From Nitrosomonadales bacterium (GTDB lineage Bacteria > Pseudomonadota > Gammaproteobacteria > Burkholderiales > Gallionellaceae): a stretch of DNA of 64,000 nt. Position numbers and translations under genes: made by a program. The notes beneath the pieces are model-generated. The model saw only the letters and a program-made list of their open reading frames with translations, was not told the origin of the DNA and ran no database searches. Numbering within the stretch: the stretch's first letter is position 1; every line of letters starts with the position of its first letter. The stretch is taken from NCBI GenBank assembly GCA_016234685.1, contig JACRAT010000043.1:124001-188000 (forward strand), in the 5' to 3' direction. Below, piece after piece: positions 7,821 to 16,087 of this stretch.

Positions 7821-10472
7821 ATGCTTGAGGGGAAGAGTCTGCCGACTCAGCCGAATCTCTCCAATCTGTACTGGCTGCTGGCGGCGCTTTACGGCATATC
7901 CGGCCTGACCAGCGTTGCCTACGAGGTGCTGTGGGTGAGGATGCTCTCGCTGCAATTCGGCGTCAGTGTGTTCGCTGTCGTGCTGACCGTCACTGCCTTC
8001 ATGGCTGGACTGGGGGCGGGCAGCCTGTTCGCCGCACGCAAACTGGCACACATCCAAAAACCACTGTTGTTGTTCGCCGCGCTGGAGGGGGGCATCGCGC
8101 TGTATGCCTTACTGTTGCCCACCTTGATGCACGCCTCTTCCGGCGGCATCGAGGCGGCGGCAGCGCAGCTTGAGTTGACGCAATGGTATGTCCTGCAAGG
8201 TGTCGTGGCGGTGCTGCTGCTGATGCTGCCCGCCTTTGCGATGGGCGCAGGCTTTCCGCTCGTGCTGGCTGCGCTGGGCAACGTCCCCTCGCGCTTGGGC
8301 CCGATCTATGGGCTGAATACGTTGGGAGCGGCGTGCGGGGCGCTGTTGCCGTTGGGTTTGCTGCCGTTGTTGGGATGGGGCGGTGCGGTCAGGCTCATCG
8401 CTGTTCTGGGCGTTCTGGTCGCGTTGGCCGCCGTGCTGCTGTCCGTGCGCTTTGCCGTCAGATCGGAGACAGCGCCAAGTGCGCCCGTCGTCCGCCCGTC
8501 CTGGGCGACCTTGCTGGTCTATGCGGGCATAGGCGCGTCCAGCTTGATCTTGGAGATAGGCTGGACGCGCTTGTTCGGTATGGTGATGCTGCGCACCGAG
8601 TATGTGTTGGCGATCATCTTGGCGGCATTCTTGTTGGGCATAGGCTTGGGCAGCTTGTTCGCACCCGCGCGGCACAAAGAAAAGTGGTTCCTCGCGCTGC
8701 CCGTTCTGGCCTGCGGCTTCGCACTGCTGAGTCTGTGGGCGTTGCCGTTCTTGTCGGCATGGATAGAGCGAGCGGAATTTGTCTCGTTATTCTTCGCCTT
8801 GAGTACGCAAGGCTTGGTGCTGGCCTTGCTCACCTTGCCGGTCACTTTGGTGTTGGGGGCGTGGCTGCCCTTGCTGCATGGACGCACGCAGGGCGGCGGT
8901 ATGTGGCTGTATGGTGCGAATTCGCTGGGTGCTGCGCTGGGGGCGATGTTGGCGGGCTTTGTGCTGATCCCCTTGTTGGGAAGTGCCGCCACGGTCGTGA
9001 TCGCGGCGCTGGTGTTGCTGGTGTTGGGGCTTTGTTGGGCTGCGTCACGGGCCGCTTGGCTCGCCGTGCCCGTTCTGGCTGTGGCGGCTTGGCCCTTGCT
9101 CAAATTTCCCGAGGTCAGCGCCTTGCTGCCCAAGGCGCAAGTCCGCAGCCAGAACCTCTATCTGTACGAGGATGCGGTCTCCATCACCCATGTCGTCGAG
9201 CAGCGCGATGGGCAGCGCCTGTTGCTGACCGATCTCCAGCGCATGGATGCCTCCACTGAGCCGACTGCCGTCTATGTGCAGGCCAATCAGGCGCGCCTGC
9301 CATTGTTGCTGCATCCGCATCCGCGCTCGGTGTTGTTCCTCGGATTGGGCACGGGTATCAGCGTCTCCGGTTCTTTGCCCTTCCCTGATTTGCAGCGCAG
9401 TGCGGTGGAGTTGTCGCAGGGGGCGATCATCGCCTCTGAGCACTGGTTCGCTTCAGCTAACCATGACGCGATGAAGCAGACTCATGTTGCGCGTGACGAT
9501 GCCCGGCATTATCTGAGTGCGACGACTGAGCATTACGATGTCATCATCGGCGACGTGTTCCATCCTGATCTGGTCGGGTTGAGTTCGCTGCTCTCGGTGC
9601 AGCAATTCCAACGCGCGCGTGAACGGCTCAGCGACGACGGCATCTTCGTGCAATGGCTGGCGGTGAACCAGTTCGACAAGGAATCGCTGCGCGTGGTGTT
9701 GCGCACTTTCCGGCAAGTCTTCCCCGAAGCGCAATTGTTCCTGGATGGGATGCATTTGGCGCTGGTCGGACCGCGTCAGCACTTTGCCGGTGCAGCCGGG
9801 GTGATGCGCAATCTGCAACGTATGTCGCCCGATCAGCAAGAGGCGGCCACAGCGGGCGAAGGCGGTTGGACTTGGCTGGGGCGCTATTGGGGCGCGATCC
9901 CCGAGAGTGCTGGGCCGGTGCAGGACGAATGGTCGCCGTTGCTGGAGTTTCGCTTGCCGCGCGCTCGTTACGCAGGTGAACTGGATGTCGCGGCGATGCT
10001 GAACGTGCTGCTGCGAGTCAGGCCACGTATGGACAAGGCGGCGGAGTCGCTAGGCGTGACTGAGGGCGATCACGAGTCGTTCGAGCGTGGCTATGCGGGA
10101 ACGGAGCTGATGGTGCGCAGTTGGCTGGCGGGCATGGAAGGCTCTCCGCAGCAGGCCACCCATCTGGTGCGCATGGCCTATCAGGCCAACCCGCGCGATC
10201 ATTGGACTACATTAGCATTGGCTGATACGATGCTGGCGTCGCTCTCGCAGGCTAGGCAGCATGGGCTGAGCGAGAAAGATGCCCTGCATCAGATCTTGCG
10301 CATCAACCCCCAGCATGTCGAGGCCTTACGCGCGCTTTGGCGTATCGAGCGCCAGACTGGCGATCCGGTAGCCAGCGCGACACGTGCCCGCTTGCTCGAA
10401 TTGAGTCCGTTTGACCGTGAGGCCCGCCAATCAGGAGATCAACCGCATGTCCGCCAGCCCCCAGCCCCGTAA
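7821..10472 (+). CDS. Fused polytopic membrane / spermidine-synthase-like protein
   Basis: N-terminal multi-TM half, then an SAM-type Rossmann domain (VLFLGLGTGISVSGSLP..., EHYDVIIGDVFHPDLVGLSSLLSVQQF) and a helical C-terminus. GTG at 7815 is an alternative start. Confidence 0.85.
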   Translation: MLEGKSLPTQPNLSNLYWLLAALYGISGLTSVAYEVLWVRMLSLQFGVSVFAVVLTVTAFMAGLGAGSLFAARKLAHIQKPLLLFAALEGGIALYALLLPTLMHASSGGIEAAAAQLELTQWYVLQGVVAVLLLMLPAFAMGAGFPLVLAALGNVPSRLGPIYGLNTLGAACGALLPLGLLPLLGWGGAVRLIAVLGVLVALAAVLLSVRFAVRSETAPSAPVVRPSWATLLVYAGIGASSLILEIGWTRLFGMVMLRTEYVLAIILAAFLLGIGLGSLFAPARHKEKWFLALPVLACGFALLSLWALPFLSAWIERAEFVSLFFALSTQGLVLALLTLPVTLVLGAWLPLLHGRTQGGGMWLYGANSLGAALGAMLAGFVLIPLLGSAATVVIAALVLLVLGLCWAASRAAWLAVPVLAVAAWPLLKFPEVSALLPKAQVRSQNLYLYEDAVSITHVVEQRDGQRLLLTDLQRMDASTEPTAVYVQANQARLPLLLHPHPRSVLFLGLGTGISVSGSLPFPDLQRSAVELSQGAIIASEHWFASANHDAMKQTHVARDDARHYLSATTEHYDVIIGDVFHPDLVGLSSLLSVQQFQRARERLSDDGIFVQWLAVNQFDKESLRVVLRTFRQVFPEAQLFLDGMHLALVGPRQHFAGAAGVMRNLQRMSPDQQEAATAGEGGWTWLGRYWGAIPESAGPVQDEWSPLLEFRLPRARYAGELDVAAMLNVLLRVRPRMDKAAESLGVTEGDHESFERGYAGTELMVRSWLAGMEGSPQQATHLVRMAYQANPRDHWTTLALADTMLASLSQARQHGLSEKDALHQILRINPQHVEALRALWRIERQTGDPVASATRARLLELSPFDREARQSGDQPHVRQPPAP

Positions 10473-11757
10473 AGTTATCCCCATCAAGCTGGTCGGCGCC
10501 AAGAAGCCTCCTGAGCCTAGCCACTTCCACTGGAAACGCCGCGCGGTACAGATCGCCACGCTGATTCTAGCAGTGCTGATCCCCGCTAGTGGTTTGTTTC
10601 GCATCGACCCGATGGCGGGCGCTTTTGTGGTGCTGGATCGGCAGATCTGGCTGGGCGATTTCTTTATGATCATGGGGTTGTGGGTGTCCATCGTCAGCTT
10701 GTTGGTGCTGGTCTACTCCACGGTCGGCACCGTGTTCTGCGGCTGGGTCTGCCCGCAGAACACGCTTTCGGAGTGGGCGAACCAGCTCACCCGCAAGATG
10801 CTGGGCAAGCGTGCCGACATGAGCCTTTCCTCGGGTTCGATGGTGGTGGCGGCAGATAAGAACAAGGTGCTGAACTGGCTGATACTGGGCGGAGCTTTTT
10901 TGGTTGCCTCCCTGTTGCTCGCGCTCATTCCGCTGTTCTATTTCTATCCGCCGGAGATGGTCTGGTCTTTCGTCACGTTTCAGGACGATCCGAATCTGGC
11001 GCGCTCCTTACACTGGATCTACGCTTTTGCGGTGGCGATCACGTTCTTGGACATCGCCATGCTGCGCCATTTCTGGTGCCGCTTCGCTTGTATCTACCGC
11101 ATGTGGCAGCACTCGTTCAAGACCAAGCAGACGCTGCATGTAGCCTACGACGCGACGCGCGCCGAAGACTGCGCCAAGTGCAACTACTGCGTGACGTCGT
11201 GCTTCCTCGACCTCGATCCGCGCAAGACCGATGTCTATTCGAGCTGCATCAACTGCGGCGAATGTATCGACGCCTGTGATCGGCTACATGCCAAGCAGGG
11301 CGAGGCCGGCTTGTTGAAGTTCGAGTTGGGCGCGCGCGAAGACAAGCTCAGCAAACTACGCGATGCGAGCTATTCTTTGTTCTCGCGTGTGGGCTGGACG
11401 ACGCCGTTCGCCATCATCGGCGCGGTCATGTTCACTTGGGGCTTGCTGACTTACGATCCCTATCATGTGACGGTCTATCGCGGCGATACGGCAGAGGGGC
11501 GCAACTTCCAAAGTTACCGGATCGCGGTATCCAACAAGATGTATCATTCCGCGCAGTTTGCTGTGAAGGTCAATGGCTTGCCGCAGGGCAGCTACCAACT
11601 CAGCGAGGAAGCCTTCGAACTCGGGCCGGTGGGGCGTGAATCGGTCACACTCAGTATCTTGCCGGGGATGCAGCATGGGCTGGCGTCTTTTGTGGTCGAA
11701 GTTGAGGCGGCGGACGGTTGGGTAGGGCGCTTCCCGATCCAGCATTTCACGAAATAG
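10447..11757 (+). CDS. CcoG/FixG-like 4Fe-4S membrane protein
   Basis: VFCGWVCPQNTLSEW, CAKCNYCVTSCFLDLDPRK, SSCINCGECIDACD; C-terminal Ig-like domain typical of CcoG. Confidence 0.88.
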   Translation: MSASPQPRKVIPIKLVGAKKPPEPSHFHWKRRAVQIATLILAVLIPASGLFRIDPMAGAFVVLDRQIWLGDFFMIMGLWVSIVSLLVLVYSTVGTVFCGWVCPQNTLSEWANQLTRKMLGKRADMSLSSGSMVVAADKNKVLNWLILGGAFLVASLLLALIPLFYFYPPEMVWSFVTFQDDPNLARSLHWIYAFAVAITFLDIAMLRHFWCRFACIYRMWQHSFKTKQTLHVAYDATRAEDCAKCNYCVTSCFLDLDPRKTDVYSSCINCGECIDACDRLHAKQGEAGLLKFELGAREDKLSKLRDASYSLFSRVGWTTPFAIIGAVMFTWGLLTYDPYHVTVYRGDTAEGRNFQSYRIAVSNKMYHSAQFAVKVNGLPQGSYQLSEEAFELGPVGRESVTLSILPGMQHGLASFVVEVEAADGWVGRFPIQHFTK

Positions 11758-11765
11758 GAGGGGCG

Positions 11766-12191
11766 ATGTCTGCAAACGATGAGAAGAAAAAGATCCCGCT
11801 GACCGCCGTCGAAGAGTCGAGTTGGGGGCAGGATACCGCCAGTCATTTTGGCTACGCGAACGACGAAGAGCGTCGTGCCAAACGCGGTCTGGAAGACTGG
11901 GAATTGGTGGAAAAGATCCCGGAGTCGCAGGCGGGGATCCCGTTCTGGTTTCTGTCGGTCATTCTGACCGTGCTCTTGGTGGCAGTCGGCCTAAGTTTCC
12001 CGTTCTGGGGCGATCGTCCCGGCTATGAGCGGGCGTGGGTGGATTGGGGGTTCGGTGCGGCGCTGGTTTATGTCACAGCGGCAAGCGCGCTGGTTTATTA
12101 CATGGTGAAGCTGTATGGCTCCAAAGATGGCGGACGGCTGGATTCGGATACGAACAAAGATGGCACAGATGAAGCTGAACAGAACAAGTGA
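11766..12191 (+). CDS. Membrane protein with FPFWGDRP motif, similar to part of ORF 3619-4242
   Basis: GIPFWFLSVILTVLLVAVGLSFPFWGDRP vs VPVPVVALVFLTVLTAFAITFPLWGQRP in 3619-4242. Confidence 0.65.
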   Translation: MSANDEKKKIPLTAVEESSWGQDTASHFGYANDEERRAKRGLEDWELVEKIPESQAGIPFWFLSVILTVLLVAVGLSFPFWGDRPGYERAWVDWGFGAALVYVTAASALVYYMVKLYGSKDGGRLDSDTNKDGTDEAEQNK

Positions 12192-12585
12192 TTCGCTGGC
12201 ATTCGCGCGGCTCGGCAGTGTCGTGCTGTTGTCTGGCCTGCTGGCTTCGTGCGGTGGAGAGGATGCCGGCGCGACCATCCCGACGCAGCAATGGCAAGGC
12301 GTGGAGATACGCGTCGAATCTAGGCCGATGCCACCTCAGCCGGGGATGAACGAATTTCTGGTGATGGCGACAGGCGCGCGCGGGCGCCCAGCTTTCGACT
12401 TGATGGTGTCTTTGCGCACATCCGATCAGGATGTTTGGCGGCAGGCGATACAGGATGGACAGGTCGGTGTCTATCGCCGTGCCGTGGATGTGGAGCCGGG
12501 TGAGCGCTCGGTGTTGCAGGTGCAGATCAAGCGCAAGGGAGAGGAAAGTGTGCTGCGCTTCCCTCTCGGCGTGGTTGCGAAGTAG
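12160..12585 (+). CDS. FixH/CcoH-like putative lipoprotein
   Basis: Lipobox-like LLASCGG; C-terminal FixH-like pattern (WRQAIQDGQVGVYRRAVDVEPGERSVLQVQIKR); follows the CcoG-like gene. Start may be 12169. Confidence 0.55.
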   Translation: MAQMKLNRTSDSLAFARLGSVVLLSGLLASCGGEDAGATIPTQQWQGVEIRVESRPMPPQPGMNEFLVMATGARGRPAFDLMVSLRTSDQDVWRQAIQDGQVGVYRRAVDVEPGERSVLQVQIKRKGEESVLRFPLGVVAK

Positions 12586-12587
12586 TC

Positions 12588-13103
12588 TTAAGCGCTAGCC
12601 TTCTTACCGAGCAGCAGCGTCAGCGCGATATTGAGCATATAGACGCCGAAGCCCGTCGCCATCACGATGCCGGAGCCAGCGACCACAGGGCCATAGTAGC
12701 CGTGTACCACGATTTGATCCGGCGAATTGCTTAGCAGCAGATTCCCTTCCCACACGCCAAAGATGATGAGCGTGGTATAGAAAAAGAACACGCCCATGCT
12801 GGTCCACCAGAACGAGTGGTTGATCAAGCGTTGCGAGTAGATCGGCTTGCCGCTGAAGATGGGTAGCAGATAGTACGAGATGCCCATCGCCAGAATCACC
12901 ACTCCGCCAACCAGATTCAAGTGAGCGTGAGCCAGCGGGTCGATCATGTGCCCGGGGCCGCCGAAAGGGCTGCCGATGGAATCCAGCCAGAGGCGCACCG
13001 CAGGGATTACCTGCAACATGCCGTGCATCGCGCCGACGAAAAATGACGCTGCGGACATCAGCACGAATTTCACCAGATAGGGGTGTTCGGTTGTTGGGCT
13101 CAT
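12588..13103 (-). CDS. Stand-alone fragment-like heme-copper oxidase subunit I homolog (C-terminal helices only)
   Basis: PLAHAHLNLVGGVVILAMGISYYLLPIFSGKPIYSQRLINHSFWW aligns with IVAHAHLALLGFSTFLEGAAVYLGLQTLMKRKLYSLTLGNVHFWL of the CcoN-like protein. Confidence 0.7.
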   Translation of the reverse strand: MSPTTEHPYLVKFVLMSAASFFVGAMHGMLQVIPAVRLWLDSIGSPFGGPGHMIDPLAHAHLNLVGGVVILAMGISYYLLPIFSGKPIYSQRLINHSFWWTSMGVFFFYTTLIIFGVWEGNLLLSNSPDQIVVHGYYGPVVAGSGIVMATGFGVYMLNIALTLLLGKKASA

Positions 13104-13124
13104 GAAGGTATTGTGCGTAAGGAT

Positions 13125-13155
13125 AAAAAAACACGGTCTATACGACCGCGTTTTT
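13125..13155 (-). terminator. Intrinsic-terminator-like hairpin with A/T-rich arms
   Basis: AAAAACACGGTC-TATAC-GACCGCGTTTTT, with T-rich sequence on the minus strand after the stem. Confidence 0.6.
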
Positions 13156-13232
13156 ACAAAGACAGAACAAACGATTTGCTTTTGAAGCGCCGAGGTACGC
13201 CGTAAGCGCCCCCGGCCTAGCCGGTGAGTCGA

Positions 13233-13340
13233 TTACTTCTTGCTCACTTCTTCAAGGCGCTGAACTGCGGCGCTGGAGCAGGCGACGGAAACCACGATGC
13301 CCAAAACGAAAATCCCAACTGGTACCAACAATGTAAGCAT
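13233..13340 (-). CDS. 35-aa single-TM micro-protein (MLTLLVPVGIFVLGIVVSVACSSAAVQRLEEVSKK)
   Basis: Below the ORF-track limit; GGAGAGGG SD upstream; hydrophobic N-terminus and charged tail; terminator-like hairpin downstream. Confidence 0.55.
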   Translation of the reverse strand: MLTLLVPVGIFVLGIVVSVACSSAAVQRLEEVSKK

Positions 13341-13527
13341 AACCCTCTCCTTTGATACAGCTCGTTATAGAAAAAACGCGACACATCAGTGCTGCCAACC
13401 AATCTCGCGGGCGAAGTTTATCCTACTCGGCCGTGCGCGTGCAATAAGGTTTACGGGCCGCGTGGCCTAAGCGGTATCCGGGGGCGGGTGGTGGTAGAAT
13501 GCGCGCCTTACTTTTGCAGGCCTCACC

Positions 13528-15123
13528 ATGTTAGCTACCGCCAATATCACCATGCAATTCGGCGCCAAGCCGTTGTTCGAGAACGTCTCTGTCAAATTCG
13601 GTGACGGCAACCGTTACGGCTTGATCGGCGCGAACGGCTGCGGCAAATCCACCTTTATGAAGATCCTCGGACGGGATCTGGAGCAGACCTCGGGCGAAGT
13701 CATGCTGGATCGCGGCGAGCGCCTCGGCAAGTTGCGGCAAGATCAGTTCGCTTACGAAGACAATCGTGTGCTGGATGTGGTGATGATGGGCCACACCGAG
13801 ATGTGGGAGGCGATGAGCGAGCGCGATGCACTATATGCCAATCCTGACGCCACCGAAGAAGACTACATGCGCGCCGCTGATCTGGAAGCGGTGTTCGCCG
13901 AATACGACGGCTACACCGCCGAAGCGCGTGCCGGTGAGTTGTTGCTGGGCTTGGGTATCGCCATCGGTTTGCACACCGGCCCGATGCGCGAAGTCGCGCC
14001 CGGCTTCAAACTGCGCGTGTTGCTGGCGCAGGCCTTGTTCGCCAACCCGGACATCCTGCTGCTGGACGAGCCGACCAACAACCTCGACATCAACACCATC
14101 CGCTGGCTGGAGGACATCCTCAACGCGCGCAACTCGACGATGGTCATCATCTCGCATGACAGGCACTTTTTGAACAGCGTGTGCACCCACATGGCCGATC
14201 TGGACTACGGCAAGATCACCGTGTATCCGGGCAATTACGACGACTACATGCTGGCTTCGTCGCAGGCGCGTGAGCAGCAATCTGCCGACAACGCCAAGGC
14301 CAAGGAAAAGGTCGCTGAGCTGAAAGCGTTCGTGGCGCGCTTCTCCGCCAACGCTTCCAAGGCCAAGCAAGCGACTTCGCGTGCGCGCCAGATCGACAAG
14401 ATCAAGATCGAGGACATCAAACCTTCCAGCCGCCAATACCCGTTCATCCGCTTCGAATATGACGAGCGTGACAAGCTGCACCGCACCGCCGTGGAAGTGC
14501 AGCAGATGAGCAAGGGCTTCGACCGCGTGCTGTTTTCCAATGTGAACTTCCGCATCGACGCGGGCGAGCGCATCGCCATCATCGGTCCGAACGGCATCGG
14601 CAAGACCACGCTGCTGCGCTGTCTGGCGGGCGATCTTGCGCCGGATGCCGGCACCATCAAGTGGACGGACAAAGCCAAGATCGGCTATTACGCGCAAGAC
14701 CACGCGCACGACTTCGCCGAAGACAAGCTGATGATGGACTGGATGACCGATTGGCGCGGCCCGTCTGACGACGATCAAGTGGTGCGCGGCACGTTGGGAC
14801 GTTTGCTGTTCTCTGGCGACGATGCAAAAAAGAACGTCAAGGTGCTGTCCGGCGGCGAAAAGGGTCGCATGTTGTTCGGCAAGCTGATGCTGCAACGCAA
14901 TAACGTGCTGCTGATGGACGAACCGACCAACCACATGGACATGGAATCCATCGAGTCGCTGAACACCGCACTGGATCAGTTCAAGGGCACACTGGTGTTC
15001 GTCAGCCATGACCGCGAGTTCGTTTCGTCGCTGGCCACCCGCATCATTGAGATCTCTGATAAGGGCGTGACTGACTACAACGGCACTTACGAAGAGTATC
15101 TGCGCAGCCAGTTGGAGGTTTGA
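13528..15123 (+). CDS. ABC-F family ATPase (YbiT-like)
   Basis: Two ABC cassettes: [63 protein letters not shown]; no TM domains. Confidence 0.93.
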   Translation: MLATANITMQFGAKPLFENVSVKFGDGNRYGLIGANGCGKSTFMKILGRDLEQTSGEVMLDRGERLGKLRQDQFAYEDNRVLDVVMMGHTEMWEAMSERDALYANPDATEEDYMRAADLEAVFAEYDGYTAEARAGELLLGLGIAIGLHTGPMREVAPGFKLRVLLAQALFANPDILLLDEPTNNLDINTIRWLEDILNARNSTMVIISHDRHFLNSVCTHMADLDYGKITVYPGNYDDYMLASSQAREQQSADNAKAKEKVAELKAFVARFSANASKAKQATSRARQIDKIKIEDIKPSSRQYPFIRFEYDERDKLHRTAVEVQQMSKGFDRVLFSNVNFRIDAGERIAIIGPNGIGKTTLLRCLAGDLAPDAGTIKWTDKAKIGYYAQDHAHDFAEDKLMMDWMTDWRGPSDDDQVVRGTLGRLLFSGDDAKKNVKVLSGGEKGRMLFGKLMLQRNNVLLMDEPTNHMDMESIESLNTALDQFKGTLVFVSHDREFVSSLATRIIEISDKGVTDYNGTYEEYLRSQLEV

Positions 15124-15165
15124 TCGGAATACTCCCGCCGCATCGGGAGTGACGGGAGTTAGCGC

Positions 15166-15984
15166 GTGACATCATTTTCGGGAACCATCGCTGTGTTCGA
15201 TTCCGGCGTGGGTGGACTGTCGGTGCTACAGCACATCCGCGCCGAGCTGCCGACGGCGCGACTGATCTACGTGGCCGACTCCGCCCACGTTCCTTATGGC
15301 GACAAGTCTCCGGTCTATATCGAAGCGCGCTCCTTGCTGCTCAGTCGTTTTCTGATCGAACAAGGCGCGGAAGCCATCGTCATCGCCTGTAACACAGCTA
15401 CCGCCGCTGCCGCTGGCGGGCTGCGACGGCACTATTCGCTGCCCATCATAGGCATGGAGCCCGCCGTCAAACCCGCCGTGGCGGCGACGAAAACCGGCGT
15501 GGTCGGCGTGCTGGCCACCATAGGCACGCTGGAAAGTGCACGCTTCGCCGCTTTGCTGGAAAAGTATGCCGGCAACGTCAAGATCGTCACCCAAGGCTGC
15601 CCGCGCCTAGTCGAAATAGTCGAGCGGGGCGACCTGCTAGGCGCGGAAGCCCGCCAGTTGATCGAGCGCTACACCGCACCCTTACTGGCAAGCGGAGCCG
15701 ACACCCTGATCCTCGGCTGCACCCATTATCCCTTCCTTGCTCCGTTGATCCGCGAGGTGGTCGGCGCAGAGATCACCTTGGTCGACACCGGCCTCGCCGT
15801 CGCCCGTGAACTGAAGCGTCGCATCGACCTCGAACTACCGCAGCCGACTGACCTCGACGCGATGCCACCCTTGGGTGACGAGCGTTTCTATACCAGCAGC
15901 GAGCCGACACAGGCCGTGCGCATCATGTCCAAACTGTGGGCGACTGGCGTGACCGTCGAGCAGTTGCCTGTCGTCTATCGGTAA
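15166..15984 (+). CDS. murI: Glutamate racemase (GTG start)
   Basis: IAVFDSGVGGLSVLQHIRAELP, ADSAHVPYGDKS, IACNTATAAA, LGCTHYPFL. Confidence 0.95.
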   Translation: MTSFSGTIAVFDSGVGGLSVLQHIRAELPTARLIYVADSAHVPYGDKSPVYIEARSLLLSRFLIEQGAEAIVIACNTATAAAAGGLRRHYSLPIIGMEPAVKPAVAATKTGVVGVLATIGTLESARFAALLEKYAGNVKIVTQGCPRLVEIVERGDLLGAEARQLIERYTAPLLASGADTLILGCTHYPFLAPLIREVVGAEITLVDTGLAVARELKRRIDLELPQPTDLDAMPPLGDERFYTSSEPTQAVRIMSKLWATGVTVEQLPVVYR

Positions 15985-16087
15985 TTCGCTTTGTTTCAAG
16001 TGCGCAAGTTGCGGTAGGGCTAGTCTTTGTGGGTAAGCAGCATTTAGACCTTACCTTCGGATTGGCTAATAGATGGTAGTCAGACCA

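Noticed and set aside
7931-9979. Several long Arg/Ala/Gly-rich ORFs overlapping the spermidine-synthase-like gene
   Set aside because: Shadow ORFs of a GC-rich gene; the 7821-10472 frame has clear TM and Rossmann features.
13831-15009. 392-aa minus-strand ORF antisense to the ABC-F gene
   Set aside because: Low-complexity Val/His/Gln-rich shadow frame; the opposite strand has unambiguous ABC motifs.
15131-15150. ACTCCCG-CCGCAT-CGGGAGT hairpin between the ABC-F gene and murI as a terminator
   Set aside because: Short 7-bp stem with no T-tract, immediately before the murI start; insufficient evidence.
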